From: Acidimicrobiales bacterium
GTDB taxonomy: Bacteria; Actinomycetota; Acidimicrobiia; Acidimicrobiales; VFJN01
Direction of reading: 5' to 3'
Length of the DNA stretch: 50,134 nt
NCBI GenBank assembly: GCA_030681555.1
Contig: JAUXRW010000157.1
Span: 1 to 50,134, forward strand
This document shows, one piece after another, positions 16,555 to 24,710 of the stretch (the first letter of the stretch is position 1; each line of letters starts with the position of its first letter). Both the position numbers and the translations under genes were made by a program. The notes beneath the pieces were generated by a model. It ran no database searches, was not told the DNA's origin, and saw only the letters and a list, made by a program, of their open reading frames with translations.

Positions 16555-17790
16555 TCAGCCACCGGTGATTTCGACGGCCTCGGCGGCCAGGAGGTCACCG
16601 ATCTCGTCCTCGTCCATTCCCAGCAGGTCCGAGAGGATGGTGTATGTGTCCTCCCCGACACAAGGCCCGGCCTTGGAGAGCCGCCCTGGAGTGCGAGAGA
16701 GGGTGGCCTGCAAACCGTCGTAGGGGCACGCTCCCATCTCGGTGTGCTCCAGGGTCACGAAGTATCCGCGGTGCACGATCTGCTCGTCCTCGTGGAGTCC
16801 CGTCTGGTCGTGCACGGGGCCGGCGGGGACATCCGGCTGCAGGGCCTTGAGCAGCTCGTTCTGGTCCCAGCCGGCGGTCCAGGCCGCAATGTGCTGGTCG
16901 AGCTCCTCCTCGGCCGACTTGCGGCCCAGGAACGTCAACCACGTCGGGTCGCGGGCCCAATCAGGGTCACCCATGGCTCGGCGGAGGGCCAGCCAGTGAT
17001 CGTCGGTCTCACACGCGATTGCCATCCATGCCTCGTGGTCCCGGACCGGCAGGGTCGGGTAGACCCCGTGCGGGCACGCCAGGTCGGAGCGGTTGCCTCG
17101 GCGGGTAGCGACGCGCCCGTTGACCTCGTAGTCGAGCAGCTCGGTCCCCAGCATCTGAAGGGCCGCCTCGTACTGGGAGAGGTCGAGGTGCTGCCCCTCG
17201 CCGGTGCGCCGCCGATGGTCCAGGGCCGCCACGAGAGCAGTCGCCGCGAAGCGTTGGCTCACGAAGTCGGTGTAGGCGCCGTAGACCGGTACGGGGTCTC
17301 GGTCGGCGTAGCCGCAGATCTCGTAGAACCCCCCGAGGGCGGCCATGATGTTGCCGAACCCCCGGTAGTCCTTCCGGGGACCGGTCTGGCCCTGCATGCA
17401 GGTGGACAACATCACCAGCCCGGGATTGCGTTCGCGGAGCTCGTGATAGCTCATCCCCCAGTTGGCCATGGTCTTGGGGGTGAAGCTCTCCAGCAGGACG
17501 TCGCACCAGTCGACCAGCCGCAAGGCGACCTCACGTCCCAGGGGGTTCATGAGATCCAGTCCGATCCCGAGCTTCGACGCGTTGTAATCGGCGTAGAACT
17601 GGGAGTTGTTGATGCCGGGGACTCCGTCGCGGAAGGGCGGTCCGAGGCGCAGGACGTCGGGCCTGATCGTGGAATCGAGCCGGACCACGGTGGCGCCGTA
17701 GTCGGCCAGGTAGCGGGCCGTCAGGGGCCCGACCCCCACCCAGGACATGTCCCACACCTTCAGTCCTTCGAAGACCTGATCGGTGGTCAT
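16555..17790 (-). CDS. CaiB-type (family III) CoA-transferase A
   Basis: A 411-residue CoA-transferase of the CaiB/BaiF family that moves CoA between carboxylates through an aspartyl-CoA thioester. The catalytic aspartate is D175 in 'GAYTDFVSQR', and 'RRRTGEGQHLDLSQYEA' gives the conserved loop and following strand. The length is standard. The ATG at 17790 lies one base beyond the stop of the previous transferase gene. An ATG-less frame extends 13 codons further but overlaps that gene. Its last ~290 bases exist as a decayed direct repeat at 4036-4332. It is the last of four CaiB genes in direct succession. Confidence 0.93.
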   Translation of the reverse strand: MTTDQVFEGLKVWDMSWVGVGPLTARYLADYGATVVRLDSTIRPDVLRLGPPFRDGVPGINNSQFYADYNASKLGIGLDLMNPLGREVALRLVDWCDVLLESFTPKTMANWGMSYHELRERNPGLVMLSTCMQGQTGPRKDYRGFGNIMAALGGFYEICGYADRDPVPVYGAYTDFVSQRFAATALVAALDHRRRTGEGQHLDLSQYEAALQMLGTELLDYEVNGRVATRRGNRSDLACPHGVYPTLPVRDHEAWMAIACETDDHWLALRRAMGDPDWARDPTWLTFLGRKSAEEELDQHIAAWTAGWDQNELLKALQPDVPAGPVHDQTGLHEDEQIVHRGYFVTLEHTEMGACPYDGLQATLSRTPGRLSKAGPCVGEDTYTILSDLLGMDEDEIGDLLAAEAVEITGG

Positions 17791-17791
17791 C

Positions 17792-19075
17792 TCACACCAC
17801 CCCCTTGGCATGGAGCGCCAACAACTCATCCGATGCGAGACCGATCTCGCCCTCGTAGACGTCGCGGTTGTGCTCCCCGACCCGTGGCGCGCGAGCCCCG
17901 GCGATCAGCGGGGTAGCCGACAGCTTGACCCACGGTCCGGGGTACGCCACCGGGCCGTCCCGCTCGGGATGATCGACCTCCACGAAGAAGTCCCGTGCCG
18001 CCAACTGCTCGTCGACGCGGATGTCGGCCACGGTGTTGACCGGCGCCAGCAGGAAGCGGCGAGCCAGCGCCTCGGCGTAGAGCTCCGCCTTGGTGCGGGT
18101 GACGAAGAAGGCCTCGATCGCCGTTGACACCTTCCCGAAGAACGCCCTGCCCTCCTCGTCCTTGTTCAGCTCGGCGAAGTCGATGTTGAGCCAGTCGACC
18201 TCGGCCAGCCACTCGGGCACGCCCTGCTCCTCGTTGATCCAGCCCAGCAGCGCCTTCACGATCATGGCGCCGAGCGCGCCACCCATCAACAACACGCTGA
18301 CGTGTCCGTCCTTGCAGGGGTAGAGCATCCGAAACTTCGCATGACCGTAGGGGATCTCGCGTCCCTGACGACTCAGCTCGCCACCCTCGAGGTACGGGAA
18401 CGACGAGGCGTTCATGATGGTGCGGATGGCGGCCAGCTGGCACGACACGTCGACGTGCTGACCCTGCCCCGTCGCGGCTGCGTGATAGAGCGCGATAGCG
18501 GTGGCCACGGCTCCTTCGGCGGCGCCGTGCATCTCGTACTGGGGGACGCTGACCCGCACCGGTGGACGGTCCACATCGCCGGTCAGCCACATCGGCCCCC
18601 CGGTCGCCGACAGCACCAGATCGGGGCCGCTGTAGTTCGCGTGCGGCCCCGTCTGCCCGAACGGGGTGATGGAGGTGACCACCAACCTGGGGTTCAGCTC
18701 GCGCAGGTCGTCGTAGCCCAGCGACCGCTCGGCCAGATGAGCCGGATCGAAGGATTCGATCATCACGTCGGCGTCGGCCAGCAGCCGGCGGGCCAAGGCG
18801 ACGCCATCGGCTTGGTCGAGGTCCAGCGTGAGCCCCCGCTTGCCCCGGTTCGAGACCCACCAACGCAGGTTGGTCTCGGGGTTGGGTTCGTCGTCGGCAA
18901 AGGGCGGAGCCCGTCGGCCTGGGTCCCCGCCAGGCGGTTCGACCTTCAGGACGTCCGCGCCGAGATCCGCCAGCATCCGGCCGGTCAGCCATGCCCGCGA
19001 AGTCGAGAAATCGACGACCCGGTAAGGGGAGAGGGCGCCGACCGAGGTCGTTCCCGAGGCGCCCGCGGGGGTCAC
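17792..19075 (-). CDS. CaiB-type CoA-transferase B (catalytic Asp appears replaced by Glu)
   Basis: A 427-residue CaiB/BaiF family protein. The fold is intact: 'LGADVLKVEPPGGDPGR', 'NRGKRGLTLDL', 'TSITPFGQTGPHANYSGPDL' and 'ATGQGQHVDVS'. Counting back from that last loop, the position of the catalytic aspartate is E181 ('VPQYEMHGAAEG'). An Asp-to-Glu change might reduce or abolish classical transferase chemistry, or the protein may be a structural partner for one of its neighbours. GTG 19075 overlaps the upstream stop as GTGA, and the gene ends one base before the next start, so the four genes are translationally linked. Confidence 0.9.
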   Translation of the reverse strand: MTPAGASGTTSVGALSPYRVVDFSTSRAWLTGRMLADLGADVLKVEPPGGDPGRRAPPFADDEPNPETNLRWWVSNRGKRGLTLDLDQADGVALARRLLADADVMIESFDPAHLAERSLGYDDLRELNPRLVVTSITPFGQTGPHANYSGPDLVLSATGGPMWLTGDVDRPPVRVSVPQYEMHGAAEGAVATAIALYHAAATGQGQHVDVSCQLAAIRTIMNASSFPYLEGGELSRQGREIPYGHAKFRMLYPCKDGHVSVLLMGGALGAMIVKALLGWINEEQGVPEWLAEVDWLNIDFAELNKDEEGRAFFGKVSTAIEAFFVTRTKAELYAEALARRFLLAPVNTVADIRVDEQLAARDFFVEVDHPERDGPVAYPGPWVKLSATPLIAGARAPRVGEHNRDVYEGEIGLASDELLALHAKGVV

Positions 19076-20379
19076 AGCGGGGTCCCGTCGGGCGCCAGGT
19101 AGTCGAGCGAGAGGTGGCCCTCCGCATCGAGCTGCTCGAGCTCGGCTTCGGACAGGCCGGCCACTTCACGCCACACGTACTGGTTGTCCTGACCCATACC
19201 CGCGATGGGTCCCCAGTTCATCTCCGGCCCGGTCCAGTGCCACAGGTGAGAGGGGTAATCGTGGGTCCCGGCGTCGGAGCTCACGTTCTCCCGGAAGAAG
19301 CCACGGTCTCGCAGGTGCGGGTCGACGAAGGCGTCCGCTTCGGTCATGACCGGACCGGCCGGCACGCCCTCGGCCTGGCACCGGTGGAACACGTCGTAGG
19401 GGTCAACCCCCGACGTCCACGAGGAAATCCGATCGTCGAGCTCGTCATGGGCGTCACGGCGACCCTCGGCGGTGGCGAAGCGAGCCTCGGCGGCCCACTC
19501 CGGATCGCCCATGGCCTTGCGCAAACCGCTCCACTCCTGGTCGGATCCGACGGAGATGACCGCCCAGCGGTCCTCACCCGCACACGGGTAGCAACCCTGG
19601 GGGGCACGGGTGGGATGCCGGTTGCCCAGGGGCTCATGGGCACGGCCCGTACGGGCCGCGTCGACGAACAGCTCGCCGATCTGCTGCATCACATTCTCCG
19701 CCTGGGGTAGCTCGATGAAGCAACCCTCTCCCGTGCGCTCCCGCCTGCGGAGGGCGGCCATGATCGCGAACGCGCCGGTGGCCCCGCTGGCCGGATCCAT
19801 GTGGAAGACCGAGGTCGTCGAGGTGGGGTCCGCATCCCGGTAGCCACGGACCGCGGTGAGGCCCGAGACGGCCTCGAAGTGCGCGCCAAAGCCGACGAAG
19901 TCGTGGTACGGACCGGTGAGGCCCATCGGCGGCATCCTGAGCAGGATGAACCGCGGGTTACGGGCATGGAGCACGTCCCAGCCGATGCCCAGCTTGTCCA
20001 GCACACGAGCCGCGTTGTTCTCTACCAGCACGTCGCTGGCCTCGACCAGTCGCAGGACCGCCTCGCGGCCGGAGTCCTTGGACAGGTCGACGGTAGCCAT
20101 CCGCTTGCCCCTGGCGTGGCAGTTGAACATGGCGTGACGGTTCCAGGGCCGCTCGCCGGGGTCCTTGTCGGGAAATGCCCCCACGATGGGACCCAGAGCC
20201 TCGGCCATCTCCTTGGACACCCGCGGGGCGAAGCCCTTGGTGCTGGATGGGAACAAGTACGGGTTGTCGAGCCGGATCACCTCGGCGCCCAGGTCTCCCA
20301 ACAACATCGTGCACCAGGGACCGGCCCACACCACGGTGAGGTCGAGCACCCGCACCCCTTCGAGCGGCAGTCGCGCCAT
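19072..20379 (-). CDS. CaiB-type CoA-transferase C
   Basis: A 435-residue CoA-transferase. D195 in 'VFHMDPASGATGA' aligns with the catalytic aspartate; 'RRRERTGEGCFIELPQAEN' follows. An insertion near residues 42-75 ('FPSSTKGFAPRVSKEMAE') is longer than in its neighbours and may shape the substrate pocket. ATG 20379 was chosen because it directly precedes 'LEGVRVLDLTVVWAGP', the canonical N-terminus. Its stop overlaps the GTG of transferase B. The upstream stop of transferase D is 20 bases away. Confidence 0.92.
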   Translation of the reverse strand: MARLPLEGVRVLDLTVVWAGPWCTMLLGDLGAEVIRLDNPYLFPSSTKGFAPRVSKEMAEALGPIVGAFPDKDPGERPWNRHAMFNCHARGKRMATVDLSKDSGREAVLRLVEASDVLVENNAARVLDKLGIGWDVLHARNPRFILLRMPPMGLTGPYHDFVGFGAHFEAVSGLTAVRGYRDADPTSTTSVFHMDPASGATGAFAIMAALRRRERTGEGCFIELPQAENVMQQIGELFVDAARTGRAHEPLGNRHPTRAPQGCYPCAGEDRWAVISVGSDQEWSGLRKAMGDPEWAAEARFATAEGRRDAHDELDDRISSWTSGVDPYDVFHRCQAEGVPAGPVMTEADAFVDPHLRDRGFFRENVSSDAGTHDYPSHLWHWTGPEMNWGPIAGMGQDNQYVWREVAGLSEAELEQLDAEGHLSLDYLAPDGTPL

Positions 20380-20399
20380 AGCCAGCGTCCTCCTTCGGC

Positions 20400-21623
20400 T
20401 CAGATGGCGCCAGCGGCGCGCAGATCGGCGAGCTCGGCATCTGACAATCCGAGCTCTTCTCGGTACACCTCGTCGTTGTGTTGACCCAGCAGGGGTGCCG
20501 GGCGCCTCAGCTGCCAGCCGTCGGCCATCCTGAACGGGGCCCCCGGCTGGCGTATCGCGCCCGCGACCGGGTGCTCCACATCGACCAGGAAACCCCGCTC
20601 CATGAAATGGACGTCGTCCACGACATCGGCCGGTGTGTTCACGGCGGTGATCGGCCAGGAGTGGGCTTGAGCCTCGATCATCGCATCGTTGCGCGTTCGC
20701 TCGACGAGCCAGGGGTAGAGGACCTCGTCGGTGGCGTCGGGGACGTCGGGGTTGAACAGCCAGGCTGGGTCGCCGTAGAGACGCTCCATGTCCTCGTTCT
20801 GGAGCGTGGCGAGCATCCTGGGCACCCACGTCGGGATGGTGATGATCTGGACGTAGCCGTCGGCACAGGGGTACACGCCCATCGGTGCCGGCGTCAGCCG
20901 TTGGGTCCCTTCGCGTTTGGGTTCACCGCCGTTGTATGCGTAGCCGGTCAGGAAGGCCAGGCGACGGTCGACCGAGCCCTCCTGGCTCTCCAGGCTCGAA
21001 ACGTCCACGTGGGACCCCTCCCCCGACTGTTCGGCCACCAGCACCGCGGCCAGCGTGGCAGTGGCGGCCAGGTTCCCGGCCTGGTAGCTGATGACCGACC
21101 CGGCCATCTTGACCGGTTCACGCTCCTCGAGGCCGGTGCTGTTCATCGGCCCGCCCATCGCGTACTGGACGATCTCCTCGCCCTTGTACTGCGCGTAGGG
21201 CCCATCCTGGCCGAAGGGAGTGATGCTGGTGAACACCAGGGCGGGGTTGATCGACCGCAGGGCCTCGTACCCCACTCCCCAGCGATCGAGCGCTCCGGGC
21301 GCCTCGGACTCGACTATGACATCGGCCCGGCCGACCAGGCGACGCAGCAGGTCCTGACCGCCAGGGGTGGAGGGGTCCAGTGTGATCCCGCGCTTGTTGG
21401 TGTTGCAGTGGAGGAACAACGCGCTCTGCTCGGGGTCGGCCACCTCGGTCGGGAACGGCCCCAGCGTGCGGGCGACGTCACCGCCCGGTGGCTCGGCCTT
21501 GACGACCTCCGCGCCGAAATCGGCCAGGAGCTTCGAGCAGTACGGCCCTTGGATCCCCTGCGACAGCTCGAGGACCCGGATTCCCTCCAGGGGCTGGCCC
21601 GGACCGGTCGCCGCGTCAGCCAT
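20400..21623 (-). CDS. CaiB-type CoA-transferase D (catalytic Asp not found)
   Basis: A 407-residue CaiB/BaiF family protein with the usual N-terminal 'GIRVLELSQGIQGPYCSKLL' and 'GAEVVKAEPPGGD'. 'TSITPFGQDGPYAQYKGEE' is also present. The segment that should carry the catalytic aspartate reads 'VISYQAGNLAATATLAAV', with S179 at the aligned position and no Asp nearby. This suggests a non-classical enzyme or an inactive subunit of a heteromer. The gene overlaps the SDR stop by eight bases at its start. Confidence 0.9.
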   Translation of the reverse strand: MADAATGPGQPLEGIRVLELSQGIQGPYCSKLLADFGAEVVKAEPPGGDVARTLGPFPTEVADPEQSALFLHCNTNKRGITLDPSTPGGQDLLRRLVGRADVIVESEAPGALDRWGVGYEALRSINPALVFTSITPFGQDGPYAQYKGEEIVQYAMGGPMNSTGLEEREPVKMAGSVISYQAGNLAATATLAAVLVAEQSGEGSHVDVSSLESQEGSVDRRLAFLTGYAYNGGEPKREGTQRLTPAPMGVYPCADGYVQIITIPTWVPRMLATLQNEDMERLYGDPAWLFNPDVPDATDEVLYPWLVERTRNDAMIEAQAHSWPITAVNTPADVVDDVHFMERGFLVDVEHPVAGAIRQPGAPFRMADGWQLRRPAPLLGQHNDEVYREELGLSDAELADLRAAGAI

Positions 21624-22536
21624 TGGTCGGAAGATCTGCCGAAAAGGCCGCCACCCGTGTGGGACGGTCCCCGAAGAGCTCCTTGGACGCCTGCTTGAGC
21701 TCGTCGAGCTCCCACCGGCCGTCCTTTTCGATCTTGCTCACCGCGGTCGGCATCTGCACCAGCTCGACCGATCCTCCGCCCACGATGAAGCACTGCCCAC
21801 TGATGTCCGCGCCCTCGTCGGTACACAAGAACACCACCCACGGGGCGATGTTGTCCGGGTCCCAGATGTCGAACTCCCCCTCCCCGACGTTGAAGGCTCC
21901 GAAGGTGTTCTCGGTGAGGCGGGTGCGGGCGCGCGGGCACAGGGCGTTGGCGGTGGCGCCGATGCGTTCGAACTCGCGGGCCAGGACCATCGCCATTGAT
22001 GCGATGCCCGCCTTGGCGGCCGAGTAGTTGAGCTGGCCGGCGTTGCCGTACAAGCCTGCCTCCGACGCCGTGACGATGACTCGCCCCCCGGTGGGCTGCC
22101 CGGTGGCCTTGAACTGCTCCCGCCAGTGGGCTGCGGCGAAGCGCACCGGGACGAAGTGGCCGCGCAGGTGGACGTTGATGACCGAGTCCCACTCGTCCTC
22201 GGTCATGTTGAAGGCCATCCGGTCCCGGAGGATGCCGGCGTTGCATATGAGAATGTCGAGACGACCGAAGGTGTCGATCGCCTGTTGGATCAGGCGCTGA
22301 CCCCCCTCCCAGTCCGCCACGTCGTCGTAGTTGGCCACTGCCGAGCCGCCGGCGGCCACGATCTGGTCGACAGCCTGCTGGGCGGGCCGATCGTCATGGC
22401 CGGTGCCGTGCCAGTCGCCGCCCAGGTCGTTGATCACCACGGACGCGCCTTCGTAGGCCAGCAGGCGTGCGTGGCCGAGTCCGACTCCCCGTGCTCCCCC
22501 GGTGACGACCGCGACCTGCCCATCGAGCTTTCCCAT
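21616..22536 (-). CDS. SDR, MFE-2-type (R)-3-hydroxyacyl-CoA dehydrogenase-like
   Basis: A 306-residue SDR resembling the dehydrogenase unit of bacterial multifunctional enzyme 2. TGGARGVG is at residues 12-19, 'VVINDLGGD' and 'ANYDDVADWEGG' follow, then 'CNAGILRDRMAFNM', and the active site 'NYSAAKAG' with serine in 'IVTASEAG'. The C-terminal ~60 residues ('ELDELKQASKELFGDRPTR') extend past the core fold. It would oxidise the hydroxyacyl-CoA made by the MaoC hydratase in the same operon. ATG 22536 follows GGGGA. The truncated SDR at 5390 belongs to the same subfamily. Confidence 0.93.
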   Translation of the reverse strand: MGKLDGQVAVVTGGARGVGLGHARLLAYEGASVVINDLGGDWHGTGHDDRPAQQAVDQIVAAGGSAVANYDDVADWEGGQRLIQQAIDTFGRLDILICNAGILRDRMAFNMTEDEWDSVINVHLRGHFVPVRFAAAHWREQFKATGQPTGGRVIVTASEAGLYGNAGQLNYSAAKAGIASMAMVLAREFERIGATANALCPRARTRLTENTFGAFNVGEGEFDIWDPDNIAPWVVFLCTDEGADISGQCFIVGGGSVELVQMPTAVSKIEKDGRWELDELKQASKELFGDRPTRVAAFSADLPTNG

Positions 22537-22624
22537 GATGATTCGTTCCCCTCGTGTGACTGGTTTGGCAGATGTTGCGTTGACGGCTCGTAGCCGCCAT
22601 GGCGCTCGGCCGGCTGGAGCCGGC

Positions 22625-22725
22625 TCACTCCCCCCGGAGTGCGGGCATCACCTCAGCGGCAAAGAGCTTCGTGCTGTTCGCTGCGTCCTCGTACGACAAA
22701 CCCGCGTACCGGAAGCATTGTGTCC
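22625..22725 (-). pseudogene. C-terminal scrap of a luciferase-like monooxygenase gene
   Basis: On the minus strand one frame gives 'CFRYAGLSYEDAANSTKL' and then 'FAAEVMPALRGE' with a stop at 22625-22627. This is a typical C-terminus of F420/flavin-dependent luciferase-like monooxygenases. Nothing upstream of about 22720 continues the homology. It fills the 261-base gap between the SDR and enoyl-CoA hydratase genes and shows that one gene has been deleted from the operon. Confidence 0.65.
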
Positions 22726-22797
22726 CCTCCCCGTGCTAGCCGCGGCCGCAGGCACCGCTCCCGCGACCGAACCTCAGTACACCTGACGGGAAGTGTC

Positions 22798-23520
22798 TCA
22801 TGGATTGGGGGTGGCCCGCCGAGCGAGTCGGCGTTCGACGTCCAGACCCCCCGCCAGTGGTAGGTCGACCGCCGCCCGCAGCGCCCGACGTGTGGCCTGG
22901 GCCACCGCCGAGGGCAGTCCGGCCAGGCGGGACGCCACCGCCCTCGCCTCCACTTCGACGTCATCCACCACGGCGGTGAGGACTCCTCGCCGAACCGCGT
23001 CCTGAGCATCGATGGTGGCGGCGGTGAGGATGAGGGGAAGGGCGGCCGCCGGACCGATGGCTCGGACCAGGCTCTGAGTCCCCCCGGCCGAGGGCAGCAT
23101 CCCCAGCCGGGTCTCGGGCAGGCCGACCTTGGTATCGGAGGCGGCCAGCCTGACGTCGCACAGCAACGCCATCTCCAGGCCCGCGCCGAGCGCGTAGCCG
23201 TGGAGGGCCACGACCGTGGGCTGAGGCAGCGTCCAGAGCGGTATCCACGGATCGCGTCGCCACCGGATTGCCCGAGCCGCCATCACCGAACCGGCGGAGC
23301 CGAACTCCGAGAGGTCGGCCCCGGCGGAGAAGTGCCGTCCGTCGGCCCTGAGCAGCAGGGCACGCACCTCCGGATCGTCGGCTACGGCCGTGAAGGCCTC
23401 GATCAGCGCGTCCCGCATGGCCAGGTTGTAGATGTTGAGCTTTTCGGGACGGTGGAGCGAGACCACGGCCACGCCGTCGGCCTCGACCTCGAGTCGAATG
23501 GGCTCGTCGGAGTCCCTCAT
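22798..23520 (-). CDS. enoyl-CoA hydratase/isomerase family protein
   Basis: A 240-residue crotonase-fold protein. The oxyanion-hole segments are 'GRHFSAGADLSEFG' and 'HGYALGAGLEMALLCDVRLA', and the catalytic glutamate region is 'GLPETRLGMLPSAGGTQ'. The C-terminal helix is short and ends in 'RRLARRATPNP'. It could hydrate or isomerise an enoyl-CoA intermediate. ATG 23520 overlaps the stop of the CoA-transferase-like gene upstream (ATGA), so the two are coupled. Confidence 0.9.
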   Translation of the reverse strand: MRDSDEPIRLEVEADGVAVVSLHRPEKLNIYNLAMRDALIEAFTAVADDPEVRALLLRADGRHFSAGADLSEFGSAGSVMAARAIRWRRDPWIPLWTLPQPTVVALHGYALGAGLEMALLCDVRLAASDTKVGLPETRLGMLPSAGGTQSLVRAIGPAAALPLILTAATIDAQDAVRRGVLTAVVDDVEVEARAVASRLAGLPSAVAQATRRALRAAVDLPLAGGLDVERRLARRATPNP

Positions 23521-24710
23521 CGTGGCCAGTCCAGCACCAACGGTGACGAGGGCAGCCCGTCCTCGTCGAAGAACCCCCGCTCCCGCAAGGCCGTAGCCAG
23601 ATGCTCGGCCACTGGCTCGATCGCACGCCCGAGCCCGGCGGGCCCCGCCCAGGGGGCCAGAGGAGCCACCGCGTCGACCAGCGAAGCGTCGACGTGGACG
23701 GCCCCCGGGGCCGCCAACAGGCCGTGCACCACCGCCCGAAGGCCCGCCAGCCCGGCCAGCGGGTCGGGGTAGGTCACCGCCGGAGCGGCGTAGCGCTCAC
23801 CGCCCAGGTCACCCAGACCGCAAAAGGCGTGCACCCCGGTTCCGTAAGCCCCCCAGGATCGCTGCGGCGATCCGGCCGGAAAGGCGGGGATGGCCACGTG
23901 CACGAGCGACGGGTTCAGCCTGGCCAGCGCCTCGGCGCCCAGGCCGAGATTGGGCATCACGCGGGGCGAGAAGCTGTCGACGAGGACGTCCGCGGCTGCG
24001 ATCAGTGCCCGGAGCTCGCCCTGGGCCGCGTCATCTCGCAGGTCCAGGTCCGCGTGGGTCTTGCCGCGGTCGAGGGCGGCGAACAGGAAGGGCTGACCTC
24101 GCAAACCATCCGGGCGCACGGCGTTCTCGACCTTGGTCACCTCAGCCCCGAGCTCGGCCAGCAACCAGGTGGCGAGGGGGCCCGCCCACATGGCCGTGAG
24201 ATCCACGACCCGGATCCCCGACAGCGGCGGAGTACCCGACCCGGCAGCCCGGCGCCGCGGGGTGGGCCTTGTGGTCCGAGCCCGTGGGGCGAGCCCGTGC
24301 CGGGGAGGGCGCCGTGGGCCGGTCGAACGAGGTCTGTAGGCCACTACCGGCAGGCGCCACAGCTGGGCGGCGTGTTCGACGGCACCTGCGTCGGCCGGCG
24401 CCGGAATGGTGGACAAGAGGCGGGCGAAGGCCTCCTCGTCCCCGGGCGCCCCCAGGTCGGCAGCGACGAAGCCGCCCCCGGGAGCCGGGCGCGGGGGTGC
24501 CGGTCGCGCCCACTCCGACTGACCGTGGTGAGCGGCCATAACCGCCGGCAAGAGCACGTGAGCCGCCACCCCGTCGGTGTCCACCTGAACCCTTCCCGAC
24601 CCGCCGGCCAGTTGCTCCAGAGCCCGGGCCGCCGAGTCGGCTAGGGCGAGGGCATGAGCGATGGTGCCGTCCGGAACACCCGCGTCGAGGCTCCGATCCG
24701 GGCGGCTCAC
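23517..24710 (-). CDS. CaiB-type CoA-transferase E with long N-terminal extension and shortened C-terminus
   Basis: A 397-residue protein whose CaiB-type N-terminal domain begins only at residue ~162 ('PPLSGIRVVDLTAMWAGPLA'). It has 'LAELGAEVTKVEN', 'DVLVDSFSPRVMPNLGLG' and D316 in 'TYPDPLAG' as the likely catalytic aspartate. The usual 'RTGEG' loop is deleted ('LLAAPGAVHVDAS'), and the normal C-terminal domain is cut to about 50 residues. The first ~160 residues contain a helical stretch and a proline/arginine-rich linker (129-158). The gene overlaps both neighbours by four bases. It may be a permuted or degenerate transferase. Confidence 0.82.
   Translation of the reverse strand: MSRPDRSLDAGVPDGTIAHALALADSAARALEQLAGGSGRVQVDTDGVAAHVLLPAVMAAHHGQSEWARPAPPRPAPGGGFVAADLGAPGDEEAFARLLSTIPAPADAGAVEHAAQLWRLPVVAYRPRSTGPRRPPRHGLAPRARTTRPTPRRRAAGSGTPPLSGIRVVDLTAMWAGPLATWLLAELGAEVTKVENAVRPDGLRGQPFLFAALDRGKTHADLDLRDDAAQGELRALIAAADVLVDSFSPRVMPNLGLGAEALARLNPSLVHVAIPAFPAGSPQRSWGAYGTGVHAFCGLGDLGGERYAAPAVTYPDPLAGLAGLRAVVHGLLAAPGAVHVDASLVDAVAPLAPWAGPAGLGRAIEPVAEHLATALRERGFFDEDGLPSSPLVLDWPR

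Noticed and set aside
16351-17916. 521-codon plus-strand open frame
   Set aside because: It is antisense to CoA-transferase A and has shadow-like composition (His, Gly, Val rich) with no recognisable domain.
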